Positions 25,107 to 35,700 of a DNA stretch of 64,000 nucleotides are shown here, in pieces. Source of the DNA: Diphasiastrum complanatum. Lineage: Eukaryota > Streptophyta > Lycopodiopsida > Lycopodiales > Lycopodiaceae. Where the stretch lies: assembly GCA_029204225.1 (NCBI GenBank), contig CM055102.1:61792668-61856667 (forward strand). Direction: 5' to 3'. The translations under genes and the position numbers were made by a program. Position 1 is the first letter of the stretch. Every line of letters starts with the position of its first letter. A model generated the notes under the pieces. The model worked only from the letters and a program-made list of their open reading frames with translations, searched no databases and was not told the origin of the DNA.

Positions 25107-25118
25107 TGGTATCAGTAG
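25107..25118 (+). other. Copia D primer-binding-site-like sequence at the gypsy-copia junction
   Basis: TGGTATCAG at 25107-25115 matches the first nine bases of the tRNA-iMet primer site; the next three (TAG) differ from AGC. It lies directly after gypsy 1 RT text and 431 bp before the copia D gag ATG. That spacing fits a copia leader, but no LTR is present on the left. Confidence 0.6.
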
Positions 25119-25545
25119 GGCGACCCTGCTCCAGGCCTCAAATCGTGCTCAAATCGATCCAAAAATAATATTGATCAAGCAAAAATCGGTTTGGGGAGGT
25201 GCGGCCGTAGACAGGGAGGAGCGTGGAGCTCACTTGCGATGAACGAGGGCAGCAGCTTAGCGTTAAAAAGTGTATAGCGGCCCCAAGAAAGGGTTTTGGC
25301 ACACATGAGTGAATGTGACCATAGGATTGGACTCCTATTGGATCAACGGTCGTGATAGATTGCTCAGGGAACAATCTGGACAACAAGATCGTAGTGGACC
25401 ATTGGATGAAGTGGAAAAGGTCTTGAAGTGCATTCTGGCCTTCAACTTCATTAAAAATTTTCATACTAATTTTCAACTTCTGACATCAAAGTTGGCCTCG
25501 GCATACTGCTTTTAGCCTACGGCAGAAGTTTCAAGCAGTTTTGCA

Positions 25546-26400
25546 ATGGTTAACATGGGAGAGTCCATTTTGAGTGAAAGTAGGAAATTGGACGGGATTT
25601 CCAACTATGCAGTGTGGAAATTCAAAATGAAAAACATACTGATGGAGAAATATGTGTGGGAAGTCATCACAGGTGATGACAGAAGGCCGCCAAATGAAGC
25701 GGATATCAAAGTGTTCGACAAAAAGATGAGGAAAGCTTTGACCTTCATTAACTTGTCAATGAAGGATCACATCATTACCCACATTTGTGATGCTGTTACA
25801 CCCAGACAGGCATGGGATGTGCTAAAGGAGCAGTTCGAGATGTCAAATCCATCAAGAATCATGTTTGTGAAGTCAAAGCTGAATAGTGCTCGAATGGAAC
25901 AAGGAAAGCACATTCAGACGTACATGACCGGAATCAAGACAATGAGGAATGAACTACATTATATTGGTGAGCACATACGCGATGTGGAGCTGGTGCACAA
26001 TGCATTGTGTGGCATTGTAGAACCCTATCAGATGTTTGTGAGCAGAATAGCATCAAGAGAAAGATTGCCAACCTTTGACGAGCTCACAGGAATCTTGATG
26101 CAGGAAATAACGGCGAGAAATGGTGATAGCTAGACGTCAAACTACTGACGATCAGGCACTTGCGACACGCCAAAAACAAGGCAAGACCAAGGGCAAGAAG
26201 AAGTCTAAGCAGCAATTTGCCAAGTCTCAGGAGGATGAGGGATCTTCTAGTAAGACCAAGAAGAAATGCAAGTGCTTCCATTGTGGTAAAAAAGGGCCAT
26301 TGGAAGAGTGAATGTCACAAATTCCTGGCGGAACAAGGCAAGGGAAAACCAAAACAAGCAGGTAACCTTGTCGATGAGGGTGAGATTGAAGACTCTAGCA
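25546..26400 (+). pseudogene. Copia D: gag
   Basis: The frame begins MVNMGESILSESRKLDGISN, followed by YAVWKFKMKNILMEKYVWEV, KKMRKALTFINLSMKDHI, the UBN2 stretch (FEMSNPSRIMFVKSKLNSAR, LVHNALCGIVEPYQMFV) and RLPTFDELTGILMQE to about 26133. A frame change then leads to a Lys-rich nucleocapsid (KQGKTKGKKKSKQQF) and the zinc knuckle CKCFHCGKKG with WKSECHKF in the next frame. It is a near-complete gag (about 280 residues) with at least two frameshifts. It is better preserved than most relics here. Confidence 0.9.
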
Positions 26401-26984
26401 TCTTCATATCTGCATTCTCATCTACTCAAGATGATCAAGCGTGGTATATTGACTCGGGAGCCACAAGACACATGACAGGTAACAAGAATTGGTTCAGTAG
26501 CTTGAACGTGTTGGATAATGGAACGTCCGTTTCACAAGCAAATGGCGATGTGTGCAAGATCAAGGGGATAGGCACCGTTTCAATCCAACTACTTGATAGC
26601 AAAAGCAGGATGATCAAGGAGGTACTTTACGTACTAGGTTTGAAGAAAAATATACTTTCTGTTGGAGTCATTACTGATCAAAAGTTGAAAGTAGAATTCA
26701 CCCATGATCGTTGCTTTGTGAAGGATGTGAACCAAAAATTCAAAGTTATTGCGGATGGAGTAAGGGAGCCCAATACTAGATTGTACAGGTTGAATGCTAC
26801 AATCAAGGGTCAACATGGACTCATATCGTCCATTCCATTGCAAACTGAATTATGGCCTAAGAGGCTTGGTCACTTGAACTTGGGAAGCCTCAGTTTGATG
26901 AGAAAATTGGAGATGGTAACAGGATTGCCTACTATAGAAGACCACTTGAAATCAATGTGCGAATCATGTGTATATGGGAAGTAG
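26401..26984 (+). pseudogene. Copia D: protease and pre-integrase
   Basis: The protease has an intact active site, AWYIDSGATRHMTGNKNWF, with the catalytic Asp in DSG. It is followed by VCKIKGIGTVSIQL, EVLYVLGLKKNILSVG and the pre-integrase zinc-binding segment, whose His-side text is RLGHLNLGSL and whose Cys pair is MCESCVYGK. The frame is open for more than 190 codons and closes at a TAG after YGK, where Gln is usual (C to T). The protease cuts the polyprotein and the pre-integrase finger binds element ends. Confidence 0.92.
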
Positions 26985-27470
26985 CATCGAAAGAAGTTCA
27001 ATAAAGGTGGTGTTGCAAGAGCAAAAAACATCCTGGATTAAATCCACACAGATTTATGCAGGCCTATGAGGACCATGTCCTTAGGTAAAGCCTTCTATTT
27101 CATGACCTTTATTGATGATATGTCACGTAAGACGTGGATCTACTTCTTGAAACAGAAATCGGATGCATTTGACAATTTCAAGAGCTTCAAAGCATTGGTC
27201 GAAAATCAGACAGGTAGGAAGATCAAAGTCCTAAGATCAGATAGTGGAGGTGAGTACAAGTCTAATGACTTCAATGATCTTTGTGATCAATGTGGCATTA
27301 AAAGACAATTTATGCAACTCATACTCTTGCTCTCAATGGTGTAGCTGAGCGCAAGAATCGTACGATTGTGGAAAGTGCCAGATCTATGCTAGTTGAGATG
27401 AAACTACCAAAAGATTTCTGGTCAGAAGCATGTAGTATAGCAGTCTATCTTTAAAATAGAAGTCCTACCA
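26985..27470 (+). pseudogene. Copia D: integrase core
   Basis: Text reads IHTDLCRPM (first catalytic Asp), YFMTFIDDMSRKTWIYFLKQ, KVLRSDSGGEYKSNDF (second Asp) and, after a frame change at about 27330, AERKNRTIVESARSM with the catalytic Glu, then LPKDFWSEA. All three D-D-E residues can be traced, but stops at about 26983, 27040 and 27454 and a frameshift interrupt it. The last stop, in AVYL-stop-NRSPT, fits CAA to TAA. Confidence 0.9.
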
Positions 27471-27799
27471 TTTCCATACCAAAGATAACACCTGAGGAAG
27501 CATTCACGAAGAAGAAGCCAGAGGTCATCCATTTTCACCAGGAAGTCGCTCACCTGACACGAAGATCAACAAGAGAGAAAACACAACCTGAAAGGTATGA
27601 AACAAATTATGCTCTCTTATCTAGCATTATTCAAAGCAAAGAACCTTCGACTTATGGTGAAGCGAAGGATGATGATATTTGGGTCAAGGCCATGGGAGAG
27701 GAGATGGAGTCAATTGCTAAGCACAGCACATGGGACTTAGTAGAACCACCAGTTGGCAAGAAACCCATTGGTTGCAAATGGGTATACAGGACTAAGTAG
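27471..27799 (+). pseudogene. Copia D: shortened linker and RT start
   Basis: After ITPEEAFTKKKPEVIHF the text goes almost directly to LTRRSTREKTQPERY, so the usual integrase C-terminal boxes (FGCxAYVHIP and following) are deleted. The linker then leads to RT text, DDIWVKAMGEEMESIAKHSTW and KKPIGCKWVYRTK, and stops at about 27799. Beyond it sequence similarity to copia is lost. The element therefore lacks the RT palm, RNase H and 3' LTR. Confidence 0.85.
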
Positions 27800-27989
27800 G
27801 AAGAGGGTTTGAAGGTGAGAGGGGAAAGGAAAAAAGCTCTAGAATCAGCCTTAGTTCTCTAGCCGTCCAAACCCGAACTACCACCCAATTGCTAGGTTTG
27901 CCCATCGTCATTGTCCGCTCCATCATCTCTGTCATCATCCCTTGGTTTATTGTCGGAAATTCCCGATTGGGCCTTGCACACCGTGTTCC

Positions 27990-28320
27990 AAATCTGGTTC
28001 ACTTTGTCCAAGACTTGTTGAAGGGCCTTCTCATTTCTTCTAATTGCTTCTGGGACTTGAGGACAATCTTCGCCTGTTTAGCCGCAGCATTTTCATAATT
28101 TTTCTTTTCGGCTTCTCTTTCTTGAATCAATCGTACGTACTTCTCCATTCGAATGGCTGGAGCTAGTGGAGCTTGAAACTGTATGTCTTCGGACAAGAGG
28201 GACATCAACTGTCATTGCACTAGATGATCAATCACGTGATTGGTCGATCTGGGCCATCTGGCGCTTGAGTTGCTACTGAACTTCTTTCAATTCTACTATC
28301 TGCTCGGCCATCACGAATTT
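27990..28320 (-). pseudogene. Unrecognised coiled-coil relic joined to copia E
   Basis: On the minus strand, downstream of copia E RT, the text becomes MAEQIVELKEVQ, then QLKRQMAQIDQ after a stop, then after a frame change KYVRLIQEREAEKKNYENAA and KSQKQLEEMRRPFNKSWTK. The heptad-like, Lys/Glu/Gln-rich character suggests a coiled coil such as the leading part of a gypsy gag, but there is no diagnostic motif. The join to copia E at about 28320 is in frame. Confidence 0.4.
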
Positions 28321-29253
28321 TATTTGATCCATATAGATCTCTTCTTCTAGATAGCCATTTAGAAATGCAATAGAAACATCTAGTTGAAGAATTTGCCAAT
28401 TGAAAAAACAAGCAAGAGAAATTATAATTCTAATTGATACCATCTTTGCAACTGGGGCAAAGGTCTCCTCATAATCAAGTCCATATACTTGAGCAAATCC
28501 TTTAGCACAAAGCCTAGCCTTGTACTTGTTGATTGTGCCATCTTGATTATACTTGACTCGAAAAACCCATTTGCAACCAATGGTATGCTTGTTGGATGGA
28601 AGATCCACAAGCTCCCATGTATTATTGGCCATCAAAGCATCATATTCTTCCTTCATGGCAAGGTACCATTCTTTTGAGTTGATAGCATCATATACATCCT
28701 TCGGCTCCTCATGAGAAATAAAATAGGCACAATTAGTGGAGTTGATTTCCACTTGCTTTCCTCTATCTTCATAGGTAAGCCTTCTAGGCTCGGATCTTTC
28801 TCTTTGAGATCTCCTTGGTGAAAAAATTCGAGGTGACTCCTCCTCAAATCTCGGCCCCATCTCTCCATGATAATCTTCAAGGGTGATGATTGGAGTATCT
28901 TTGTGAGAATCTTTGAACTCGGCCTTCTCAAGAATGTATTTTTGATCTTCATGGAATATCACATCTCTACTCTCAATTGTAGTTGAGGTAGAGGGAACAT
29001 AGATCCTGTAAGCTGTCTGGTTGGATGCATATCCAACCATAATCCCTTTAACAGAATTAGGATCATCTCTTTTCCTTGTTTCCAAGGGCATATTAACAAA
29101 GCAAGTACAACCAAAAACTCTAAGGTGATCTACCTTAGGTTTTTTTTGAAACAAGACTTCAAAAGGTGTTTTTCCAACAAGAGCATTGTGAGGTAATCTA
29201 TTGCACAAATAGTTTGCACAATTTATAGCTTCACCCCAATATTCAATAGGCAA
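28273..29253 (-). pseudogene. Copia E: integrase C-terminus to RT, open frame
   Basis: A 326-codon uninterrupted frame holds, in order: the integrase end (YWGEAINCANYLCNRLP, KTPFEVLFQKKPKVDHLRVF, ESRDVIFHEDQ), an acidic linker with SPRRSQRERSEPRRLTYEDR, and RT (WYLAMKEEYDALMANNTWEL, GCKWVFRVKYNQDG, KARLCAKGFAQ, DYEETFAPVAK, LDVSIAFLNGYLEEEIYMDQ). The RT is cut just after that last box, before the YVDD palm, and continues in frame into unrelated text. The 5' side ends near 29273 before the integrase core. This is the best-preserved stretch of copia pol in the window. Confidence 0.93.
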
Positions 29254-29273
29254 AGAAGCTGCTTTGTTCTACA

Positions 29274-30094
29274 AAAATAAATCGGAAGTAGAACTTGAGG
29301 CATATCTTAGTAATTGTAACCTAGAACTACAGAATGAAAAACAAATGCAATAGTACTGGAACATTCCATGGGAAGAACTTTTGTACTTTAAAAGTGGCCA
29401 AAGAGTTATAACAATTGTCAAAGGATTCAGAATGAATGACACTTACGAAGAATCACAATCTTCATTTTTTAAGGACAATGTCATGTCGCACATGTAATTA
29501 GCCCATGTGCTCAATAACATAGTGCCAAAACTAGAGTATGTTAGTTTTACAATGTGGTTAATAAGAGGGCATAAGTACCTGCGCTATAGGGATTCCAAGT
29601 TAAAATATCAGTTTATATCAAGGTCGACTCTGAATGGATATTGTTGACCTCCCATACCCTACAACAACAGTGCTGAACACATTACAACCACACCTTGTCT
29701 CACATGACTAGTTTAGGCTCTATGATTTGTCTGCCAATTAGATCATCAAGGATCTAGCCACTATTATTTATATACACGTGAATTCTCTCGGCACCTATGC
29801 ACGAGAGAGAAGCTATTTAGAGTCTGGCGCAGAGTCAACGAGAGCTCACTAGATATCTATAAACTCTCGGATACTTTATCCTAGCAACTGATAATTGTCA
29901 CAACAACTTCTTACACTGAGCTTTGCATAGGCAAACTTGATCCTTTGCCAACATACCCTTATGACAATCTAGCTGATATTATTGAGCAACCAGGACATAA
30001 CCCGCAAGATGACTATGATGATGAAGTGGAACAGAAATTGCACAAGTGTGCTAGATATTGTTAGTAGAGATAAATCTTCCATCACTTTCAGCCA
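29274..30094. other. Gene-free stretch
   Basis: No coding domain is visible. Around 29760-29880 there is ATTTATATACACG followed by several CTCTCGG and GAGAG words, possibly old LTR sequence, but no edges could be set. Confidence 0.4.
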
Positions 30095-30265
30095 TACTTC
30101 TGGGGGCTTGGATAACCCCTGTTGGCGGAAAGAGTATGAGGTGGTTGAGAGAGCCCACAAGATTGGAAGCGGCATTTCCTCAGCCACTCACATAAAGGCA
30201 TTGTGGGCCCTTCCCCTTTTGGGGCTTTCTATTCTAGCAAGACCAATCCCCTGTCAGGAAGAAAC
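30095..30265. repeat. Dispersed repeat, partner at 50215-50400
   Basis: Shared, in the same order and orientation, are GGCTTGGA-AACCC, GATTGGAAG (GGTTGGAAG), TGTGGGCCCTTC and CAATAGTTT. In both copies the segment lies within retrotransposon debris. It may be an LTR or leader fragment; I cannot assign a family. Confidence 0.5.
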
Positions 30266-31270
30266 CCTAACATCATTCAATAGTTTCTACAATTCTTTCT
30301 TGATTAGCACAGTATAATGTGGGTTGCAACGATAAAATCGACTCACTTTTGGTATTGCACCTGGTTTCCATGGGATTGTGTGTTGTACTAATGAAGTAGG
30401 AATGCTTTTGAGATCTTTGTAAGACCAAGAAAAACAATTTTTGAATTTTACCATCAATTTTCACAACTTAGAGAATTGGATGGAAGATAAATGTGCTCTC
30501 ACATGTATTATCTTCTCATCTTCTCTTGGCTTAAGCTAAATTCCATGGTTGTGTTCAAGCTTGTCCATCAAATACTTCCCATGTTTCTAGATTACTTCTT
30601 GAGGTTCGCTTTGGGCTTTTGGTAACAAGATTACCACATCATTCAAAGTGTAGCTTTTGAATTATTCAGGCACACGAGGTTGTGATTCTTGTTCCTTTTC
30701 TTACTCTAGCGAGTTGATCTTAGTTTTGCTCTTGGAAGTTAATTTCTTGGCCATTGAGGATTTCTCCTTTATTGATATGTGACTCAAAGAATCATCTTTA
30801 ACTGGATTCAGCTTTTTTTTACCTCTATTCAACTTCTATGTTTTGAGAAACATGGTCACTGATCTCAGGATCTGCCTTCGTAATTGCCTCATTTGGGTGA
30901 TTACTCCATTTGAGAACTTTATTGTAATATTGCTTCATTTGTTTATTTGTCATAGTTGTTTTAGGTTTACCATCTTTCAAAATAACTGCTTGCGGTGGCT
31001 TTGGTGGAGGTTGATCAAAAATTTGACGTACTTAGTCAACTCATCCTCCGCACTATAAAATAAAGCATGACTAATTGATATGAGTTCATCTTCTATTGGA
31101 TCCGAATTGGATTAGTTGAAATCCAAGCCACATTCATTATATTTATTCCATAACTGATTGGCATATCAACTATTTTTTAAAGTTTGCTAAGTTGAGTTTG
31201 ACCCCTAGCTCAAGTGGCATTCCAACTGGAGGTGAATTCGAAATAAATATCACTTTTACTCGTTATCTGC
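30266..31270 (-). pseudogene. Gypsy 2: protease-RT connector and RT start
   Basis: Read on the minus strand across several frames, the text gives DPIEDELISISHALFYS, then a Lys-rich segment, FKSYTLNDVVILLPKAQ, EPQE, CFSWSYKDLKSIP, HTIPWKPGAIPKVSRF and YRCNPHYTVLIKKEL. Each box has its counterpart in gypsy 1 at 24280-25105, so the two belong to related lineages on opposite strands. Many stops break it. Like gypsy 1 it ends within the first RT helix (at about 30270), so both copies lack the catalytic RT. Confidence 0.78.
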
Positions 31271-32039
31271 ATAGACATCTATGAAGCAAAAATAGATTGT
31301 TTCGAGTATGACACCGCAACAACAAAAATTACTTCGAGGACTATATTGGGGGCTCGCAGATGTCACCTCTATCAATTACATAGAATTGAGCGCATCAAAC
31401 ATAGATTCCCTAACAAGGTATTCGCATGAATGTCTAACCCTAATCATGGCTTGTAGGGGAGGATCCATGCAAAGAAATCAAAATACAATTTGACAAACCG
31501 TCAAAGGCAATCTCGAAACATGCTTCAATGTCAATCAACAATTGTTCACACTAAATCTTTGAGCTCAAGGAGATCCTCCTCAACAGCAACACATACATTC
31601 TTTTTTGTAGATGACCAATATTTATGTCAATCTTCTTGATTAGTAAAATTAAAATGAATACTGAATGAACCGTAGAAGCATCAATAGGACTAGCATATAT
31701 TTCAATCAAAGATATAGAAAGTAGATATGCCGATCAACTTTGATGAAAAAATATGAGTCTTCGACTTCATCAACTGAAAAAGAGAATGTTGTTAATTTGT
31801 CAAATTCCAAATTGAGAGGCAATGGTGAAAATTCTTTGAAAATTGTGCTGAAAAAAATACACGTATTTTTATGAAGTTTGGATCCTCTAGAATCATGTGT
31901 TGTCCCATATGTTTTACTTTTTAATATTATAGTTCTATGAAGTCTGTAAAAAAAACTGTCTTGCTCTAATGCTAAAATACATTTTTCTGTACAATTTTTT
32001 TGAACAATCCAGTAGGGACTCACAGGCTGGTCGCACCAT
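31271..32039. other. Intergenic DNA downstream of the catalase gene
   Basis: A 116-codon minus-strand open frame (31706-32056) has no recognisable features and partly overlaps the tandem repeat that follows. No gene is called. Confidence 0.4.
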
Positions 32040-32409
32040 TTGGGCCCAATTCTCAAACTACTTGATTGTTCCCAAAAAGTTCTATTAGGGTCCTCTGGGG
32101 TCGTACAAATAGATTAGTTAGCATTGAAATAATTCATTTTGCTTCAGCTCTCGAGTCCATCATAGACAAAGTATAGCCGATGGGTAAGTGCCCCTCGGCT
32201 AAAATGCCTCACATAAGCTCACACAGGCCCAATTTTTAAACTACTTGATGTTCTATTAGGGTCCTCTAGAGTAGTACAGATATAGCAGTTAGCACTGAGA
32301 TAGTAAATCATTTTGCTTCAACTCTGGAGTTCATTGTAAATATGACCTAGCTACAAAATATAGCTGTTAGCAAATGCACCACTAACATGAATCACATAAG
32401 CTCACATAG
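32040..32409. repeat. Tandem duplication, unit about 185 bp, two copies
   Basis: The first unit (32040-32227) and second unit (32228-32409) share CCCAATT-TAAACTACTTGAT, GTTCTATTAGGGTCCTCT, CATTTTGCTTCA and TCACATAAGCTCACA in order, with about 20-25% differences by eye. It lies 380-750 bp beyond the catalase stop codon. On the minus strand a possible poly(A) signal, AATAAA at 32431-32436, lies between. Confidence 0.8.
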
Positions 32410-32790
32410 ATCATGCGTGATGCCACATTTTTTATTTGTGTTCAAAACTTCCTTGAGGTCAGGTCTTTAACTCGTATCAGCCAAATAAAGGGCTATCCAA
32501 GAAAAGAAAAGATAAACATTAGTTCTTCTCCACCAGGCTATAATAGAAACATACATCGAGTATCTTCACTAGAACCAAATTCATGAATCCCATCATTTCC
32601 AACTCTAAGTATACTACAGTTAGACAACAATAACGATGAAAGGAACCTTGTACTGGAACGCTTACCAACAGTCTAAAAGCCTGACACCTACATAACTAAT
32701 CAAGATGAGGTACAAAACCTTAGCTTTGAAATTCCAAAAGCTAGATGCTCATTCTCTAGTAGGTAACTAGCTACAGTTTGTAAAGATGGA

Positions 32791-35700
32791 TCAAATGTTT
32801 GCTTTCAGGTTCAAACGAGCAGCCAAATTTTGACCCAACATCTTGTCACACTGCAAAATTACCATAAAGCAACAGTTAGATCAATCAAGACATAAGCATT
32901 GCCCTTTTGTAGACATTAACCATTTCCTTCATCCGCTTTGGTTTACGTATGACTCAAAGCTTTAGTTCCAGGCTTCCAGCGATACAAAAATGAAGTATTT
33001 ACTGCTCTTCGCTCAACATTACACAAAAATGAGGACCCTTTGAAAAGTCAATTTCTTGATGAGCAACAAACCTGTACGCTCTACTGATAGCTCAATGTCT
33101 TGAATCTATGAGTAATGTAGCAAAATGAAAATCATAAAAAAGTAAAGATGAACCAACCTGAGTCCAATAAGAAAGCCAGATGCTGCGAATCTCATGAGTG
33201 ACCCTTGGATCCGAAAGGGCTTCATACCACCTGTTTATATAGCGTTCTTGTCTACACATAACAGTCGAAATTAATATGGAGAAAAAAAAAGCTTAGTTCA
33301 AAGAACTACACTATAATCAAAACAAGTAACAATCATTTTAGATTCAGTGCACTATCAAGCTTGTTGCTAATGTATGTCTTAATTTACCAAGAATAAGTTT
33401 CACTAGCACCTGCAAATTGGGAGTAACTAGTCTGACAAAAACAGAAACAACAACAAAAACTGAACTAGTTACAAAAGCGTTTTACCTATCTGGAGCCCAG
33501 GATCTGAATCTCGCACCTGGCTGTGCGAAGTTATTCTCCTTCTCAATTATTACCTACACCAGAGTAGAATTGTGAGCATAGCTACATAAGCCAGACCACT
33601 AATTAATCAGCAGAATGATTACCTGAGCAGCTCTGGGATAGTCAGGCTTCAGCCATGTTCAAACTCCACCAAAGAAAAATCAAGGATACTCAAACTTCTG
33701 GCAATGACAGGTGATTACCTTTTCACGTTGACCAGTAATTACATGAGAAGGAACAGGAACTCTCTCTGAATGACGGACGGGATCAAAACGTGAGGGAAAG
33801 TAATTGACCTGAAAAATGATCAACCCAAAACAACTTCAAGGCTACTTTACCCCTCATGACTTCATGGTCAAGAATCACATTTCAAAGAGTTCAAACAAGC
33901 TAAATTGAGGCTATGCAGATACGGCACAGCTGTCAGTTCAAAATGAGTCAAGCATAAAATTTCAATATAAATTTGACAATTATGCAGATAACATATCTGC
34001 CCAGCAAAGAACGTGAGCAGACCTCTTCATCCCTGTGGATAAAATTCATAAAGCCCTCATGGTGGTTATTGTGATGAGCACATTTTGGAGCATTCACAGG
34101 AAGTAGTAGATAATTTGGCCCCAATCTGTGCCTTTGAGTATCTGCATATGAGAAAATACGAGTCTGTAGAAGCTTATCGTCAGTGTAGTAGACCCCAGGA
34201 ACAACAAGAGCAGGGCAAAAAGCTAATTGTTCATTCTCAGCAAAGAAGTTATCAATGTTTTTGTTGAGCACCAGACGTCCAACTGGTTGTAGTGGAAACA
34301 GCTCTTCAGGCCAGATCTTTGTGACATCTAACGGGTCAAAATCATACAAGTGCTCATTTGCAGGATCTAGAGTTTGAATGCAGAGCTTCCATTCAGGATA
34401 ATTGCCCTCAGCTATGGAGTCATATAAATCTTTGGTAGCATGGCTATGGTTGGAGCCACCAACAATGACTGCTTCCTCATCTAACAGAGTTTTGACACCA
34501 CAAGTTGGAATCCAGTGGAACTTGACGTATGTGCTTTTTCCTACTTTGTTAACAAGAGTGAAAGCATGCACACCAAATCCCTCCATATGGCGGTAGTTCA
34601 GTGGGATACCCACGTCATCAAAGAGGAAAGTAAACATATGGCAACTTTCAGGATGATGAGAGAAGAAGTCAAGTATTCTCCATGCTTCTTGAATATGCGA
34701 TTTTGGATTGGGCTTCAACGCATGAACCATATCTGGAAATTTCATGCCATCTCGAACAAAGAAGACAGGAAAGTTGTTGCCAACCAAGTCAAAGTTGCCC
34801 TGCAAAAACCAAACTGCAGGTTTTCAATAAAGGATAGACATAAAAGAACTACTTGAAGTATGTGGCCAACAACACTGTGAACCCCTATCCTAGTCACACT
34901 GATGTTTTTTGTGCACTTCTGCAGCAGATTTTGAGTAGATCAGGTACCTCTCGAGTATAAAACTTGACAGCAAATCCACGAGGATCCCTAAGTGTTTCTG
35001 GGCTGCCACGTTCGTGGATGACAGTTGAAAATCTAAGAATGATAGGTGTCTGCACACCAGGTGCACGCAGAAAATCTGCACATGTCAGGTGGGATATATC
35101 ATGAGTTACTTCAAAAAACCCCTTTGCACTGGCTCCTCTTGCATGCACAACCCTTTCTGGGATGCGTTCCCTGTCAAACTGTGCAAGTTTCTCCACCAAG
35201 TGATAATCCTCCAGCAAGATGGGACCTGAAACGCCATCACAATTCATGTCATTTCTTGTTTAAGAAGCATCGTAAAAAATCTGTTCGTAGGTGTGCACAT
35301 GGCCACATGAGAAAAAATATCAATTTGCACAAAATCCCAAGCATAGTCACTTTCAAATTACACTGACTCATGCAATGGAATCATCAGAGACAAAAAACTT
35401 AAAACATAGTCTATTACTAATCCCAGTCATTTCATTGCAATAAAATATTAGCAAACCCATCCTGGCAGAAATCTTCCAATTCAAACTGATAATATTGTCA
35501 TAATGACCTCTAGAATATTGAAAGCCGCATAGGCTTCATGTCATGAACAATATCTACAAGAAATGCATAAGGGCAATCACGGCTTCAGTGGATAATAACT
35601 AGAACAAGCAGCATGCCTGATGCTACATCTGACAAGCAACGATCCTAAAGTCTAAGGGAATCACGTGAAACCCCCCCCCACCCCCCCCACCCTCATTCAT

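Noticed and set aside
34085-35366. Plus-strand open frames opposite catalase exons 3 and 4
   Set aside because: They are shadows of the strongly conserved minus-strand exons.
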